From an uncultured Collinsella sp. (GTDB lineage Bacteria; Actinomycetota; Coriobacteriia; Coriobacteriales; Coriobacteriaceae): 64,000 bases of DNA. The position numbers and the translations under genes are program-made. The stretch spans positions 12,104-76,103 of the forward strand of contig UQIL01000008.1 of the NCBI GenBank assembly GCA_900541025.1, in the 5' to 3' direction. This document shows, one piece after another, positions 43,363-51,834 of this stretch (its first letter is position 1; every line of letters begins with the position of its first letter). The notes under the pieces were generated by a model. That model ran no database searches and was not told where the DNA came from. It worked only from the letters and a program-made list of their open reading frames with translations.

Positions 43363-43902
43363 ATGGATGCCCGCAAGGCCAAAAGCCGCGCCGCGATCGT
43401 CGCGGCGTTCTCCGAGCTGCTACGCGAAGAGGACTACGGCAAGATCACCGTCGGCGACATCATCGCGCGCGCCCACGTAGGCCGCGCGACATTCTACGGC
43501 CTCTTTAAGAGCAAAGACGACCTACTGTCCGAGCTCGTGAGCGACATCTGCACCCACGCCCTCGACGACGATGGCACACCGCTCGACGACCCACTCGTGC
43601 AGGTCGAGCATATCCTCAACAACCTCTGGGAACGCCGTCAGGGCGTTCGAGCCCTCGTAGCCGGCGCCGGCTCGCGCGTCTTCGCCGACTGTCTCCGCAA
43701 GACCATCATGTCACGAGCAGCCGAAACCGTCCCCGCCGACCCCACAGGCCCCGCCGGCACCATGGACCGCAGCTTCTTACTACACCACATAGCCTCAAGC
43801 TTCGTAGCCACCGTCCAATGGTGGGCCTGGCACAACTTCCAAGCAGACAAAACCGACATAGCAAAAGACTACCTCTCAGCCATAAAGCCCCTCTTCAACT
43901 AA
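43363..43902 (+). CDS. TetR family transcriptional regulator
   Basis: 179 residues. The N-terminal helix-turn-helix is ITVGDIIARAHVGRATFYGL; the C-terminal helical domain (about 60-178) resembles the DUF-type sensor of TetR regulators in Gram-positive bacteria. Its ATG is two bases after the larC stop, so it is the third gene of the larB-larC-tetR unit and may control lar or an unrelated target. Codon use becomes AT-richer towards its 3' end. Confidence 0.9.
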   Translation: MDARKAKSRAAIVAAFSELLREEDYGKITVGDIIARAHVGRATFYGLFKSKDDLLSELVSDICTHALDDDGTPLDDPLVQVEHILNNLWERRQGVRALVAGAGSRVFADCLRKTIMSRAAETVPADPTGPAGTMDRSFLLHHIASSFVATVQWWAWHNFQADKTDIAKDYLSAIKPLFN

Positions 43903-44058
43903 GTAAGAAGCTCATCCCAAAGTTCCGCCCCAACCCAAAGCACAATCCATCCCAAAGTATCGACAACAGCCCAACGCCCCTACCAGTAACAAGCCCCTCC
44001 CATCCAAATTCAGATACATATGTTGGGTTGCTTGTACGAACGCAACAAAGACCCCGCA

Positions 44059-44183
44059 GCTGACCGCATGGGGTAACTTCCCAGCGCATTCCGCAGGACG
44101 CAAAAAGGCTCGCCGCACGAAGTGCGCAGCGAGCCTTTTTGCATGTCCGAGGACGCGCTGGGAAGTTACCCCATGCGGTCAGC
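44059..44183. repeat. Nested cruciform element with internal bidirectional terminator
   Basis: Perfect 29-bp outer arms: 44059-44087 begins GCTGACCGCATGGGGTAACT and 44155-44183 is its reverse complement. Inside is a terminator hairpin CAAAAAGGCTCGC / GCGAGCCTTTTTG (44101-44113, 44129-44141) flanked by the boxes TTCCGCAGGACGC and CGAGGACGC. The same boxes and plan occur at 46994-47120. It separates convergent tetR and larD in an otherwise empty 302-base gap (43903-44204). Confidence 0.85.
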
Positions 44184-44204
44184 GGACAACTATGTAGCCT
44201 CAAA

Positions 44205-44936
44205 CTAGAACATGCCCAAGAAACCGTGCACAAACAGCGCGGCCAGAGCAGCACCGACAAACGGCGCGATGCCAGGAACGAGCAGGCCGTACTTCCAGTT
44301 GTTGTCAGCCTTGTTCTTGATCGGCAGCACCTGATAGGCCATGCGAGGACCAAGGTCACGTGCCTGGTTCATGGCGAAGCCGGTGATGCCGCCCATGCCC
44401 ATGCCAACGGCCCAAACGATCAGGCCGACGCAGATGGCCAGCATCAGGACGTTCTCGCCAGCACGGTTAGCAGCAGCAAGGATGGCGCTGATGAACACAA
44501 AAGTGCAGATAGCCTCGCAGAAGAAGTTGCGGGCATAGTTCGTACCCTCGGTGGTGGGGTTGGTCGAGAAGATATTGCGCTGGGCAATGGGATCGACGAC
44601 ACCATCGGAAGCCTTGAACTCATCGGCATACATCAACCACGCGATCACGGCACCCGCAAAGCCGCCGAGCATATCGGCAATCATGAAGGGAATGCAGCTG
44701 CTCCACGGCACCAGGCCTACGATGCACTGGGCAAGCACCATGGCGGGGTTCATGCACACGGCGCCGCCAAAGATAAACAGAGCAACCGAGATGCCAAAAG
44801 ACCAGGTGGTGATGGCAAACATGTGGCCGGAGCCCTGATACTTGGTGCCCTTAAGCACGGTATCGCAGTGCACGCCCACGCCAAAGATGATCATGAGGGC
44901 CGTTGCGCCGAATTCGCAGAGGAGTTTGGTAAGCAT
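44205..44936 (-). CDS. larD: Aquaglyceroporin, probable lactate channel LarD
   Basis: 243 residues, six membrane segments of the MIP/GlpF family. The first half-helix has the normal NPA motif (CMNPAMVLA). The second reads MNQARDLGPR, so the second NPA is NQA while the glycerol-type Arg-Asp is kept. It follows larA on the same strand with a 49-base gap, matching Lactobacillus LarD, an aquaglyceroporin that passes lactic acid. Glycerol uptake is an alternative, but no glycerol genes are near. Confidence 0.85.
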   Translation of the reverse strand: MLTKLLCEFGATALMIIFGVGVHCDTVLKGTKYQGSGHMFAITTWSFGISVALFIFGGAVCMNPAMVLAQCIVGLVPWSSCIPFMIADMLGGFAGAVIAWLMYADEFKASDGVVDPIAQRNIFSTNPTTEGTNYARNFFCEAICTFVFISAILAAANRAGENVLMLAICVGLIVWAVGMGMGGITGFAMNQARDLGPRMAYQVLPIKNKADNNWKYGLLVPGIAPFVGAALAALFVHGFLGMF

Positions 44937-44985
44937 AAAACCTTATCTTTCTTGTCGGTTATAAACGATTCGTTTAGGCCGCGTA

Positions 44986-46263
44986 CTAGTGCTGAGCGAC
45001 GACAACGCCCAGGCCATCGGGAATGACGGCCACCTTGGCATCGGCACCCTTCATCTCAAAGGCGAGCTTGAGCGCCTCCTCGATAGTGTTGACCGGCGTC
45101 ATGTGCATATCCTTGAGCATCTGGTGATCACACAGGTCGGTGACCATAATCACAGGGTGATGCGCCAGGATGCGGGCGAAAATCTGGCTCGTCCACTGGT
45201 CGGGCAGGGTCTCGTCCTTAGGACGGTCGATGCAGGCGCGCTCAAACTCTGCCGGATCATTGTCGGCGATGTTGTGATAGAAGCCCTCGCCACCGTGACC
45301 GTCGGCACAACCGGCGACATCGATGATCACGCCGCCCTCGGGAAGTGTGGCCTCTGCAGAGCACATGCCCTTCACGGCCTGATAGATGTTCTGGTCGAGC
45401 GGGTAGCCGCCGTTGGTGGTAATGGCAATCTCGCACTCGACGGGCTCAACGCCGGCAAGGCTCTTCACGAACTCGCAGCCAGCCTCGTGCGCCTTGTGGA
45501 TGTCGCCGGCAAAGGAGCCGATGACCTCGTGCTTGCCGTTGAGCACCACGTTGAGCACAAAGGCAAGGTGAGCCATCTCGGCAGCGGCAAACATGTCCTC
45601 GCTCACGTGGTTGTGGCACAGGTTGCCGGCACGCGAATGGGAATCGTTCACAAACTGACCGTTGTGGTTGTACATGATGGTCTTGTAGCTGGCGATGCCA
45701 GGCAGGACGGACTTGCGGCTACCAGAGAAACCGGCAAAGAAGTGCGGCTCAATAAAGCCCTCGGCAAGCAGCAGATCGCAATCGGCGGCAATCTTGTTGA
45801 TGATGCACTCGCCACCAGAAGGCAGGGTGCCGATCTTTTTCATCATGCTGTCGTCAGTCGCGACGTGCATAACGATTTCCTCGTTGGCAACGATCTCCTC
45901 GCCGTACTTGTTGACGAGTTCCTCATGCGTCGACGGACGATGCATACCCGTAGCAACCAAAATGCGCACGCGAGCCTCGGGCGCAGCGGAATGGATGTGA
46001 TGCAGCAGAATAGGCATCGTCACACGCGAGGGAACGGGACGCGTATGGTCGGAGCTAATGATGACGATATCCTTCTTGCCAGCACAAAGCTCCTCGAGCG
46101 ACGGCGAGCCATAAGGGTTGGCAAGCGACTCATCTACCAGCTCTTCCTGCGATTTCGTGGTCTTAAACTCGTTTTGATGACCTTCCATCACACCCGCGAA
46201 GTTCTTATCCTCGAGCTCCAGATGCAACGTCTTGTGGTCAAACGGCAGTTCACATTCAAACAA
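44986..46263 (-). CDS. larA: Nickel-dependent lactate racemase LarA
   Basis: 425 residues. LarA interconverts L- and D-lactate using a nickel-pincer nucleotide bound to a lysine. Seen blocks are IISSDHTRPVPSRVT, TGMHRPSTHEELV and FIEPHFFAGFSGSRKSVLPG, the last with the His and the Lys that tethers the cofactor. Its maturation genes larB and larC lie on the opposite strand 1.6 kb away; larE is not in the window. larD follows. Some LarA homologues racemise other hydroxy acids, so the substrate is likely, not proven. Confidence 0.93.
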   Translation of the reverse strand: MFECELPFDHKTLHLELEDKNFAGVMEGHQNEFKTTKSQEELVDESLANPYGSPSLEELCAGKKDIVIISSDHTRPVPSRVTMPILLHHIHSAAPEARVRILVATGMHRPSTHEELVNKYGEEIVANEEIVMHVATDDSMMKKIGTLPSGGECIINKIAADCDLLLAEGFIEPHFFAGFSGSRKSVLPGIASYKTIMYNHNGQFVNDSHSRAGNLCHNHVSEDMFAAAEMAHLAFVLNVVLNGKHEVIGSFAGDIHKAHEAGCEFVKSLAGVEPVECEIAITTNGGYPLDQNIYQAVKGMCSAEATLPEGGVIIDVAGCADGHGGEGFYHNIADNDPAEFERACIDRPKDETLPDQWTSQIFARILAHHPVIMVTDLCDHQMLKDMHMTPVNTIEEALKLAFEMKGADAKVAVIPDGLGVVVAQH

Positions 46264-46880
46264 TGACGAGCGCCCTCTTCCTTTTCAACTGACACACTAG
46301 ATAAACCGTTGGAAGGATACGCCGCTCACCGAAAAACACCACCGTCCACCGACTCATTAACACAACGTTCATATTTGACCCACAACAAAACGGCCGCGAC
46401 CCCAAACGGAACCGCGGCCGCCTGTCAAAGACACTATAGACAGGATGATTTACGCAGCGCCGAGGCAAACATCTAGTCCGAGACGTACGCACGTAAGCCA
46501 TTTTGCATAAATTCGTTAATTAATTGCATAAGATGGCGCATGGATTTCTGGCCATAACTGGGTAGTACCCTCCGGAGCGTGCATTTTTGCGAGTATTCAG
46601 CATCGCGGGATAAGATTTTGGTGCCAAAAATCTTTCAAAAGGTAGATAGTCCTCATGACTCGACCCATCTGGATAGCATGCGGCGAGAAACCAGCCATAT
46701 ATGATCGTCGCCAAAGCCCAATCGTCGTGCAAAAGCATCAACAAAGGCAGCGAAAGCCGGCTATGGCCTTATGCATCAATCTTTGGCTGCTGAAAACTCC
46801 GTTTTTTGCACGTCGCCCCAAGCACCACCCTCACCCAGCGGCTGATCCGCCGAAGACCGGACATCGCAGGGCCCGCCATC
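46264..46880. other. Gene-poor region upstream of larA
   Basis: No convincing gene in this 617-base stretch. It must hold the larA promoter. Seen items: a minus-strand terminator-like hairpin CGGCCGCG / CGCGGCCG at 46391-46420 followed by TTTTGTTG; the direct repeat TTGCATAA at 46503-46510 and 46524-46531 (21 bp apart, two helical turns); and AT-rich sequence around 46510-46535. A 74-codon minus-strand frame at 46520-46744 has no recognisable family. No tRNA fold was found. Confidence 0.5.
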
Positions 46881-46993
46881 AGTTTACTTTTAGGCACACT
46901 CCGCAGGACGCAAGAAGCCCTCGCCGCACTCCACGCTATGCGCGAAGCGCGCCTTATTCCCTTTAGCTTTAATCCCAGAAGACCGAGGACGAA

Positions 46994-47120
46994 GGGATCC
47001 GATGGGTTTCCCTCTGAATGCACTCCGCAGCACGAAGCCCCCTTATCCGCAGCTCCGAAGGAGCAGGATAAGGGGGCTTCAAGTGCGAGGACGCATTCAG
47101 AGGGAAACCCATCGGGTCCC
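46994..47120. repeat. Nested cruciform element, second copy, at the 3' end of ppc
   Basis: Outer arms CCGATGGGTTTCCCTCTGAA (from 46999 to 47021) and its reverse complement at 47093-47115, extended by GGGAT/GTCCC with one mismatch. Inner hairpin GAAGCCCCCTTATCC / GGATAAGGGGGCTTC (47034-47048, 47066-47080). The internal boxes CTCCGCAGCACG and CGAGGACGC match those at 44059-44183. A degenerate third set of the boxes (CTCCGCAGGACGC near 46906, CCGAGGACG near 46984) lies immediately before it. Confidence 0.8.
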
Positions 47121-47143
47121 GGTGAGAGCCACAGGGCTATCGA

Positions 47144-49969
47144 TTACCCCGTGTTCTGCAATCCTGCCGAGACGCCGGTCACAGTCGAAAGAATCAGGCT
47201 CATGTACTCGGCCTTCTTCTCCTCGGCCATCTCGTCCTGGTTCATACGCACCTCGCGAAGGGCGCGGACCTGGGCGATGGACAGAGCGTCGACATAGGGG
47301 TTACGCACGCGAACGGCGCAGCCGAGCACACGACGACGTTGCAACGGCCACTCGTCACCGACGATGGCAAGGACCCACTTACGCGTGAGCTGCATCTCGG
47401 TGAAGACCTTCTCGGACAAATCATCGCGGTCGCCCAGGTGCAGATACATCTTGGCGATACGCTGATCGGTCTTAGCGATCGACATCTCGATGTTGTCGAT
47501 AAAGGTGCGGAAGAACGGCCACTCCTGGTAGGCAGCCTTGAGCTGGTCAAGATCGCCAAGCTGCTCGCAGGCGGTGCCCAGACCGTACCAAGCGGCCAGG
47601 TTAATGCGCGCCTGGCTCCAGCTGAAGATCCACGGGATGGTACGCAGGTCGTCGAGCGACTTGGCACCCAAGCCGCGCTTGGCGGGACGCGAGCCGATCG
47701 GCAGCAAGCCGACCTCGGTCAGCGGCGTCACGGTCGAGAACCACGGTGTAAAGTCCTCGGTGTTCAGCAGGTCCAGATAGCGCTCGTGGCTTGCAGCGTT
47801 GAGCTTCTCGGCCATATCCCAGAACTTCTGCGTGGTCTCGGTGTTGGTCTTCTCGACACTCGGGGCCGACTGCAAAAGCGTTGCAGCGGCAACGGACTCA
47901 ACATGGCGCTGAGCCAGCGTGCGGTTGCCGTAACGGGCAAAGATGACCTCGCCCTGCTCGGTGAGCTTAAAGAAGCAGTTGACCGAACCCTTGGGCTGCG
48001 CCAGCACGGCCTTGTTGGCCGGGCCGCCGCCACGGCCCACGGCACCGCCGCGACCGTGCATAAGCACCAGGTCGATATCGTTCTTCTCGGCCCACTTGGC
48101 GATGCGCTCCTGCGCAGAATGCAGCGCGAGCATGGCCGTGGTAGGACCGGCATCCTTGGAAGAGTCGGAATAGCCCAGCATGACCTCCATGCGGCGGTTG
48201 GTCTGGGCAAGGCGCTTTTGCACCACGGGCAGCGTAAGCATCTGGTCGAGCACGTCAACGCAGCCCTCGAGGTCCTCGAGCTGCTCGAACAGCGGGATCA
48301 CGTCGAGCTCGGGAACGTCTTCCTCGTGTGCGAAGGACAGGTGGGCCAGCTCAAAGACGTCGGCCACATGCTGGGCACTCTTGGTAAACGAGATGATGTA
48401 GCGGTGTGCCATCTTCTTGCCGTAGCGCTTTTGGATGGAACCGATGGCACGGAAGGTGTCGATGACCTCGCGCGTCATGGGCTGCAGGTCACCATGGATA
48501 CCGTTCTCGTGGATATCCTTGAGGGCGCGGGCGTGCACCACGGAGTGCTGACGGAACTCCATCTCGACCATATGGAAGCCGAAGGACTCGACCTGCCAGA
48601 TGATGGTTTGGACCGGACCGTAGGCGGCACGGACGGCACCGCAGGCAGCAAGCGAACGCTGGACGACGCGCAGGTCATCCAGGAACTCGTCGGCGCTGTG
48701 GTACATGGTGTCGGTGATGCGGCGCACGGTGGCGTTCAGGCGGTCGGCCATGACGAGCATGACGGCGCGATGCGGCTCGTGCTCGGAGATCAGCTCGGCG
48801 CGGGCCGTGTAACGAGGGCTCATCTCGACCTGATGGTTCCACAGGTTAATGAGCTCGGCAGAAGGCTTGCTGTAGGTGGCCTCGAGCGTGAGGTTGTGGC
48901 CGATGCGGCGGCACTTGTCCTCGAGCTTGAGCACCATGTGAGTGAAGTACTTGGCGGCGACTTCGCGGCTCACCTTGGCGGTGACGTTGGGGTTGCCGTC
49001 GCGGTCGGAGCCGATCCAGCTGCCGGGATGGAAGAACGCCGGGCACAGCGGCGGCACGGTACCGGCCTTGTCGCCCAGCACCCAGTCGTCAAAACGACGG
49101 TAGATGACGGGGATAACGTCGAACAGCGTGTTATCGAAGATGTCGATGATGGTATCGGCTTCCTCGACCGGCGTGGGCTTCTTGAGCGCGATGGGGCTCG
49201 TACGCACCAGGGCGTCGATCTCCTGCAGCATATGGCGCTCGTTCTCCACCAGGTCGGAGCCGCCCAAACGCGGACGCTCCTCCAGCAGGTTGGAGATACG
49301 GCGAATCTTGCCCTCGACGGCCTTACGACGGGCCTCGGTGGGATGTGCGGTAAAGACAGGGTGGAACTCGAGCTTGCCGAGCAGCTCATTGGCACCCTCG
49401 ACGCCCATCTCGTTTACCAACTGGTGATAGGCGACGGTGAGTTCGTTGGCGGGATCGACCTCGGTATCGGTCGATGCGCCGGCCTCGCGCTCGCGCAGCT
49501 GCGCCACACGGTAGTTCTCCTCCGACAGGTTTGCCAAGTGGAAGAAGCTCGTAAAGGCGCGAACGATGACCTGCTGCTTATCAAGCGGCAGGCTGTCAAT
49601 CAAATCGACGACTTCGCGAAACGCCACGGCGGTGGGCTCGTCGGCAGTGGGCACGCCCTGTTCGTCAACGGACTCGTCGGCAGCGCGGCTACCGGGGTTG
49701 CCAGCATTGACCACAATCTCGGCTGTCAAAATCTTGTCGAACAGGTCCGCGATCTCGGGATCATACTCGCTAAGCACACGACGTTCCAGGCGCAGGAACA
49801 GCGCCAGATTATCGCGCAGCTCCTCGGGGATCTCGATCTCGGCGAGACGCTCCCTGGACTCGGCATTCGAGCCGATTCGGTTAACGAGGCGGTTGACCAC
49901 GGCAGCGACGCGCGCCGCGGCTTCGGGTACAGACTGGTTGCTTAGGTTCTCAGCCACGTTTCCTCCCAT
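47144..49969 (-). CDS. ppc: Phosphoenolpyruvate carboxylase
   Basis: 941 residues, full length. Adds bicarbonate to phosphoenolpyruvate to form oxaloacetate, refilling the reductive TCA branch. Motifs: catalytic His in FHPVFTAHPTEARRKAV, GYSDSSKDAG, the loop HGRGGAVGRGGGP, and the C-terminal QNTG. ATG at 49969 has GGAGG only one base away; GTG at 49957, with GGGAGG four bases upstream, may be the true start (937 residues). A nested cruciform repeat follows the stop. Confidence 0.96.
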   Translation of the reverse strand: MGGNVAENLSNQSVPEAAARVAAVVNRLVNRIGSNAESRERLAEIEIPEELRDNLALFLRLERRVLSEYDPEIADLFDKILTAEIVVNAGNPGSRAADESVDEQGVPTADEPTAVAFREVVDLIDSLPLDKQQVIVRAFTSFFHLANLSEENYRVAQLREREAGASTDTEVDPANELTVAYHQLVNEMGVEGANELLGKLEFHPVFTAHPTEARRKAVEGKIRRISNLLEERPRLGGSDLVENERHMLQEIDALVRTSPIALKKPTPVEEADTIIDIFDNTLFDVIPVIYRRFDDWVLGDKAGTVPPLCPAFFHPGSWIGSDRDGNPNVTAKVSREVAAKYFTHMVLKLEDKCRRIGHNLTLEATYSKPSAELINLWNHQVEMSPRYTARAELISEHEPHRAVMLVMADRLNATVRRITDTMYHSADEFLDDLRVVQRSLAACGAVRAAYGPVQTIIWQVESFGFHMVEMEFRQHSVVHARALKDIHENGIHGDLQPMTREVIDTFRAIGSIQKRYGKKMAHRYIISFTKSAQHVADVFELAHLSFAHEEDVPELDVIPLFEQLEDLEGCVDVLDQMLTLPVVQKRLAQTNRRMEVMLGYSDSSKDAGPTTAMLALHSAQERIAKWAEKNDIDLVLMHGRGGAVGRGGGPANKAVLAQPKGSVNCFFKLTEQGEVIFARYGNRTLAQRHVESVAAATLLQSAPSVEKTNTETTQKFWDMAEKLNAASHERYLDLLNTEDFTPWFSTVTPLTEVGLLPIGSRPAKRGLGAKSLDDLRTIPWIFSWSQARINLAAWYGLGTACEQLGDLDQLKAAYQEWPFFRTFIDNIEMSIAKTDQRIAKMYLHLGDRDDLSEKVFTEMQLTRKWVLAIVGDEWPLQRRRVLGCAVRVRNPYVDALSIAQVRALREVRMNQDEMAEEKKAEYMSLILSTVTGVSAGLQNTG

Positions 49970-50001
49970 TCCTCCTTCTATGCACGTAACATGTGGTATT
50001 C

Positions 50002-50007
50002 ATTATA
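50002..50007 (-). promoter_or_regulatory. Candidate -10 element of the ppc promoter
   Basis: TATAAT on the minus strand, about 33 bases before the ppc start, with TCGAAA 16 bp upstream as a weak -35. Just upstream the arms AAATACTTT / AAAGTATTT (about 50018-50064) form a spaced dyad that could bind a regulator. The rest of the gap to the hisS stop holds nothing recognised. Confidence 0.5.
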
Positions 50008-50215
50008 GGCGCTTGAGAAATACTTTCGACACTGATTGCGCTTTACCACACAAAAGTATTTTCTGCATTGCAAGGGTTTTTGCCCCAAATGGTCGTATTT
50101 CTCGGTGGGCGGCATATGCAAGCGAGGGCATTCCGCATAAATGCGAAACACCCCCGTAACAATAGCTCGTCGCGAGCGGGACATGTTAGCGGGTCCGCAG
50201 CTCAAAAATCATGCG

Positions 50216-51529
50216 CTACAGACGCTCGCGAACCGCCTCGACGACGTTGGCCAGATCGACGAGAACCTCGTCATGGCTCTGCATGTCGCGCACCTTGACC
50301 TTGCCGGCGGCAAGCTCGTCGCCGCCCAGGACCAGGATGAGCTTGGCGCCTACCTTATCGGCCTGCTTAAACTGGGCCTTGAGCGAACGGCCCTGATAGT
50401 CGGCCTCGGTCACAATCCCTGCGGCGCGAAGCTGCTGCGTAATGGTAAAGACGTTCTGACGCAGCTCCTTGCCGGCATTGGCGACGTAGACGCACGGGAC
50501 CTCCTCGGCACCCAGGTCGCTGCCAAAGGCCTGCAGGGCCAGCAGGGCGCGCTCAAAACCGACGGCGAAGCCGACGCCTGCCGTGGGCTTGCCGCCCTCG
50601 AGCTCGACGAGACCATCGTAGCGGCCGCCGCCGCCGATGGAGCCGACGCCGGCGCCAGGGGCCTCGACCTCAAAGACAGTACGGGTGTAGTAGTCCAGGC
50701 CGCGCACCAAGGTGGGATCCTCGACATACTCGATACCGGCGGCATCCAGATAGCGCTTGACTTGCTCGTAGTGCTCGCGGCACTCATCGCACAGGTTGTC
50801 ACCCATCAGCGGAGCCTCGGCCATGATCTCGCGGCAGTGGTCGTTCTTGCAGTCAAAGGCACGCAGCGGGTTGAGCTCGGCGCGCTCGCGGCACTCATCG
50901 CACATCTCGTCTGCGTGATCGAGGATAAACTGCTTGACTTGCTCGCGGTAAGCCGGACGGCACTGAGCGTCGCCCATCGAGTTAATGAGCAGACGAAGCT
51001 TGGAAAGATCGAAGCCCAGGCGCTTGTAAAACTCCATGAGCATGATGATGCACTCGGCGTCTGCCGCCGGATCGGGAGCGCCGAGCCACTCGATGCCCAC
51101 CTGGTGGAACTGGCGCAGGCGGCCCTTCTGGGGACGCTCGCCACGGAACATGGCCTCGGCGTAATAGGCCTTAAACGGCGTGGAGCCCTGGGGCACTAGG
51201 TTGTTCTCCACGACGGCGCGCACCACACCGGCCGTGCCCTCGGGACGAAGGGCCAGGCGCTGCTTGGGCTTAAGCTTGGTATCGGTGCCCTCGGTAAAGA
51301 CGCGCTCCAGGTTGGCGCCGCTAAACACGCGGAACATCTCCTTGCGCACGACGTCGGTCGACTGGCCGATGCCGTGGACAAACACGTCCACCTGCTCGAT
51401 AGCGGGCGTCTCGATGGGCTTAAAGCCAAACGGCTCGAACACGCCGGCAGCGATCTGCTGCATCTTCTGCCAGGCGCGCATCTCGGCGCCGATAAGGTCG
51501 CGGGTTCCCTCCGCCTTCTGTGCCTGCAT
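50216..51529 (-). CDS. hisS: Histidyl-tRNA synthetase
   Basis: 437 residues, class II synthetase. Motif 2 (YYAEAMFRGERPQKGRLRQFHQ), histidine-specific block LVRGLDYYTRTVFEV and motif 3 (GVGFAVGFERALLAL) are present, then the C-terminal anticodon domain (about 340-430). Between them is an insertion with Cys pairs (CDECRER, CKNDHC, CDECREH) that looks like a zinc site. ATG at 51529 follows AAAGGTG; a TTG two codons upstream lacks spacing. No T-box leader is seen. Confidence 0.96.
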   Translation of the reverse strand: MQAQKAEGTRDLIGAEMRAWQKMQQIAAGVFEPFGFKPIETPAIEQVDVFVHGIGQSTDVVRKEMFRVFSGANLERVFTEGTDTKLKPKQRLALRPEGTAGVVRAVVENNLVPQGSTPFKAYYAEAMFRGERPQKGRLRQFHQVGIEWLGAPDPAADAECIIMLMEFYKRLGFDLSKLRLLINSMGDAQCRPAYREQVKQFILDHADEMCDECRERAELNPLRAFDCKNDHCREIMAEAPLMGDNLCDECREHYEQVKRYLDAAGIEYVEDPTLVRGLDYYTRTVFEVEAPGAGVGSIGGGGRYDGLVELEGGKPTAGVGFAVGFERALLALQAFGSDLGAEEVPCVYVANAGKELRQNVFTITQQLRAAGIVTEADYQGRSLKAQFKQADKVGAKLILVLGGDELAAGKVKVRDMQSHDEVLVDLANVVEAVRERL

Positions 51530-51588
51530 GGGCAAACACCTTTCTTTTGTATCGCGTCATAGGTAGTGGTCATTATACGGCACAAACA

Positions 51589-51799
51589 CAAACAGCGGCG
51601 GCGCGTCTGACCGAACGAGGGTATGGGGACTCGTTCGGCCAGATGCGCCGCCGCTGTTTGCGATCCGTTTTTTCTCCGTCCCCTTCGGATCACGCGACCC
51701 CTTGGGGACGGAGGAAAAGGGATCATTTCGTAGGCCCGTGGCCGCCTTGGAAACCGAATGATGGTACGAGCATCCATTCGGCTTCCAAGGCGGCCACGG
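51589..51799. repeat. Block of three consecutive long hairpins between hisS and the MFS gene
   Basis: Hairpin 1: CAAACAGCGGCGGCGC (51589-51604) / GCGCCGCCGCTGTTTG (51645-51660), continuing inward with CCGAACGAG/CTCGTTCGG to a ten-base loop. Hairpin 2: CTCCGTCCCC (51674-51683) / GGGGACGGAG (51704-51713), with GATCC/GGGATC outside. Hairpin 3: CCGTGGCCGCCTTGGAA (51736-51752) / TTCCAAGGCGGCCACGG (51783-51799) continued by CCGAAT/ATTCGG. They fill the 305-base gap; no gene is present. Confidence 0.85.
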
Positions 51800-51834
51800 A
51801 CAGAACGGGGCGAACAGAAAAGAGCGACGGACGT

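Noticed and set aside
46520..46744. Possible 74-residue protein
   Set aside because: No ribosome site, no recognisable family, and it lies in a repeat-rich gap; described as non-coding.
46264..47143. tRNA or small stable RNA gene in the long gap
   Set aside because: No cloverleaf, T-loop (GGTTCGAATCC-type) or CCA end seen; the strong folds belong to terminators and the nested cruciform.
51530..51834. T-box leader before hisS, and likewise before aspS (40642-40897)
   Set aside because: No T-box sequence or specifier loop arrangement seen. The hairpins at 51589-51799 read as repeats or terminators for the MFS gene.
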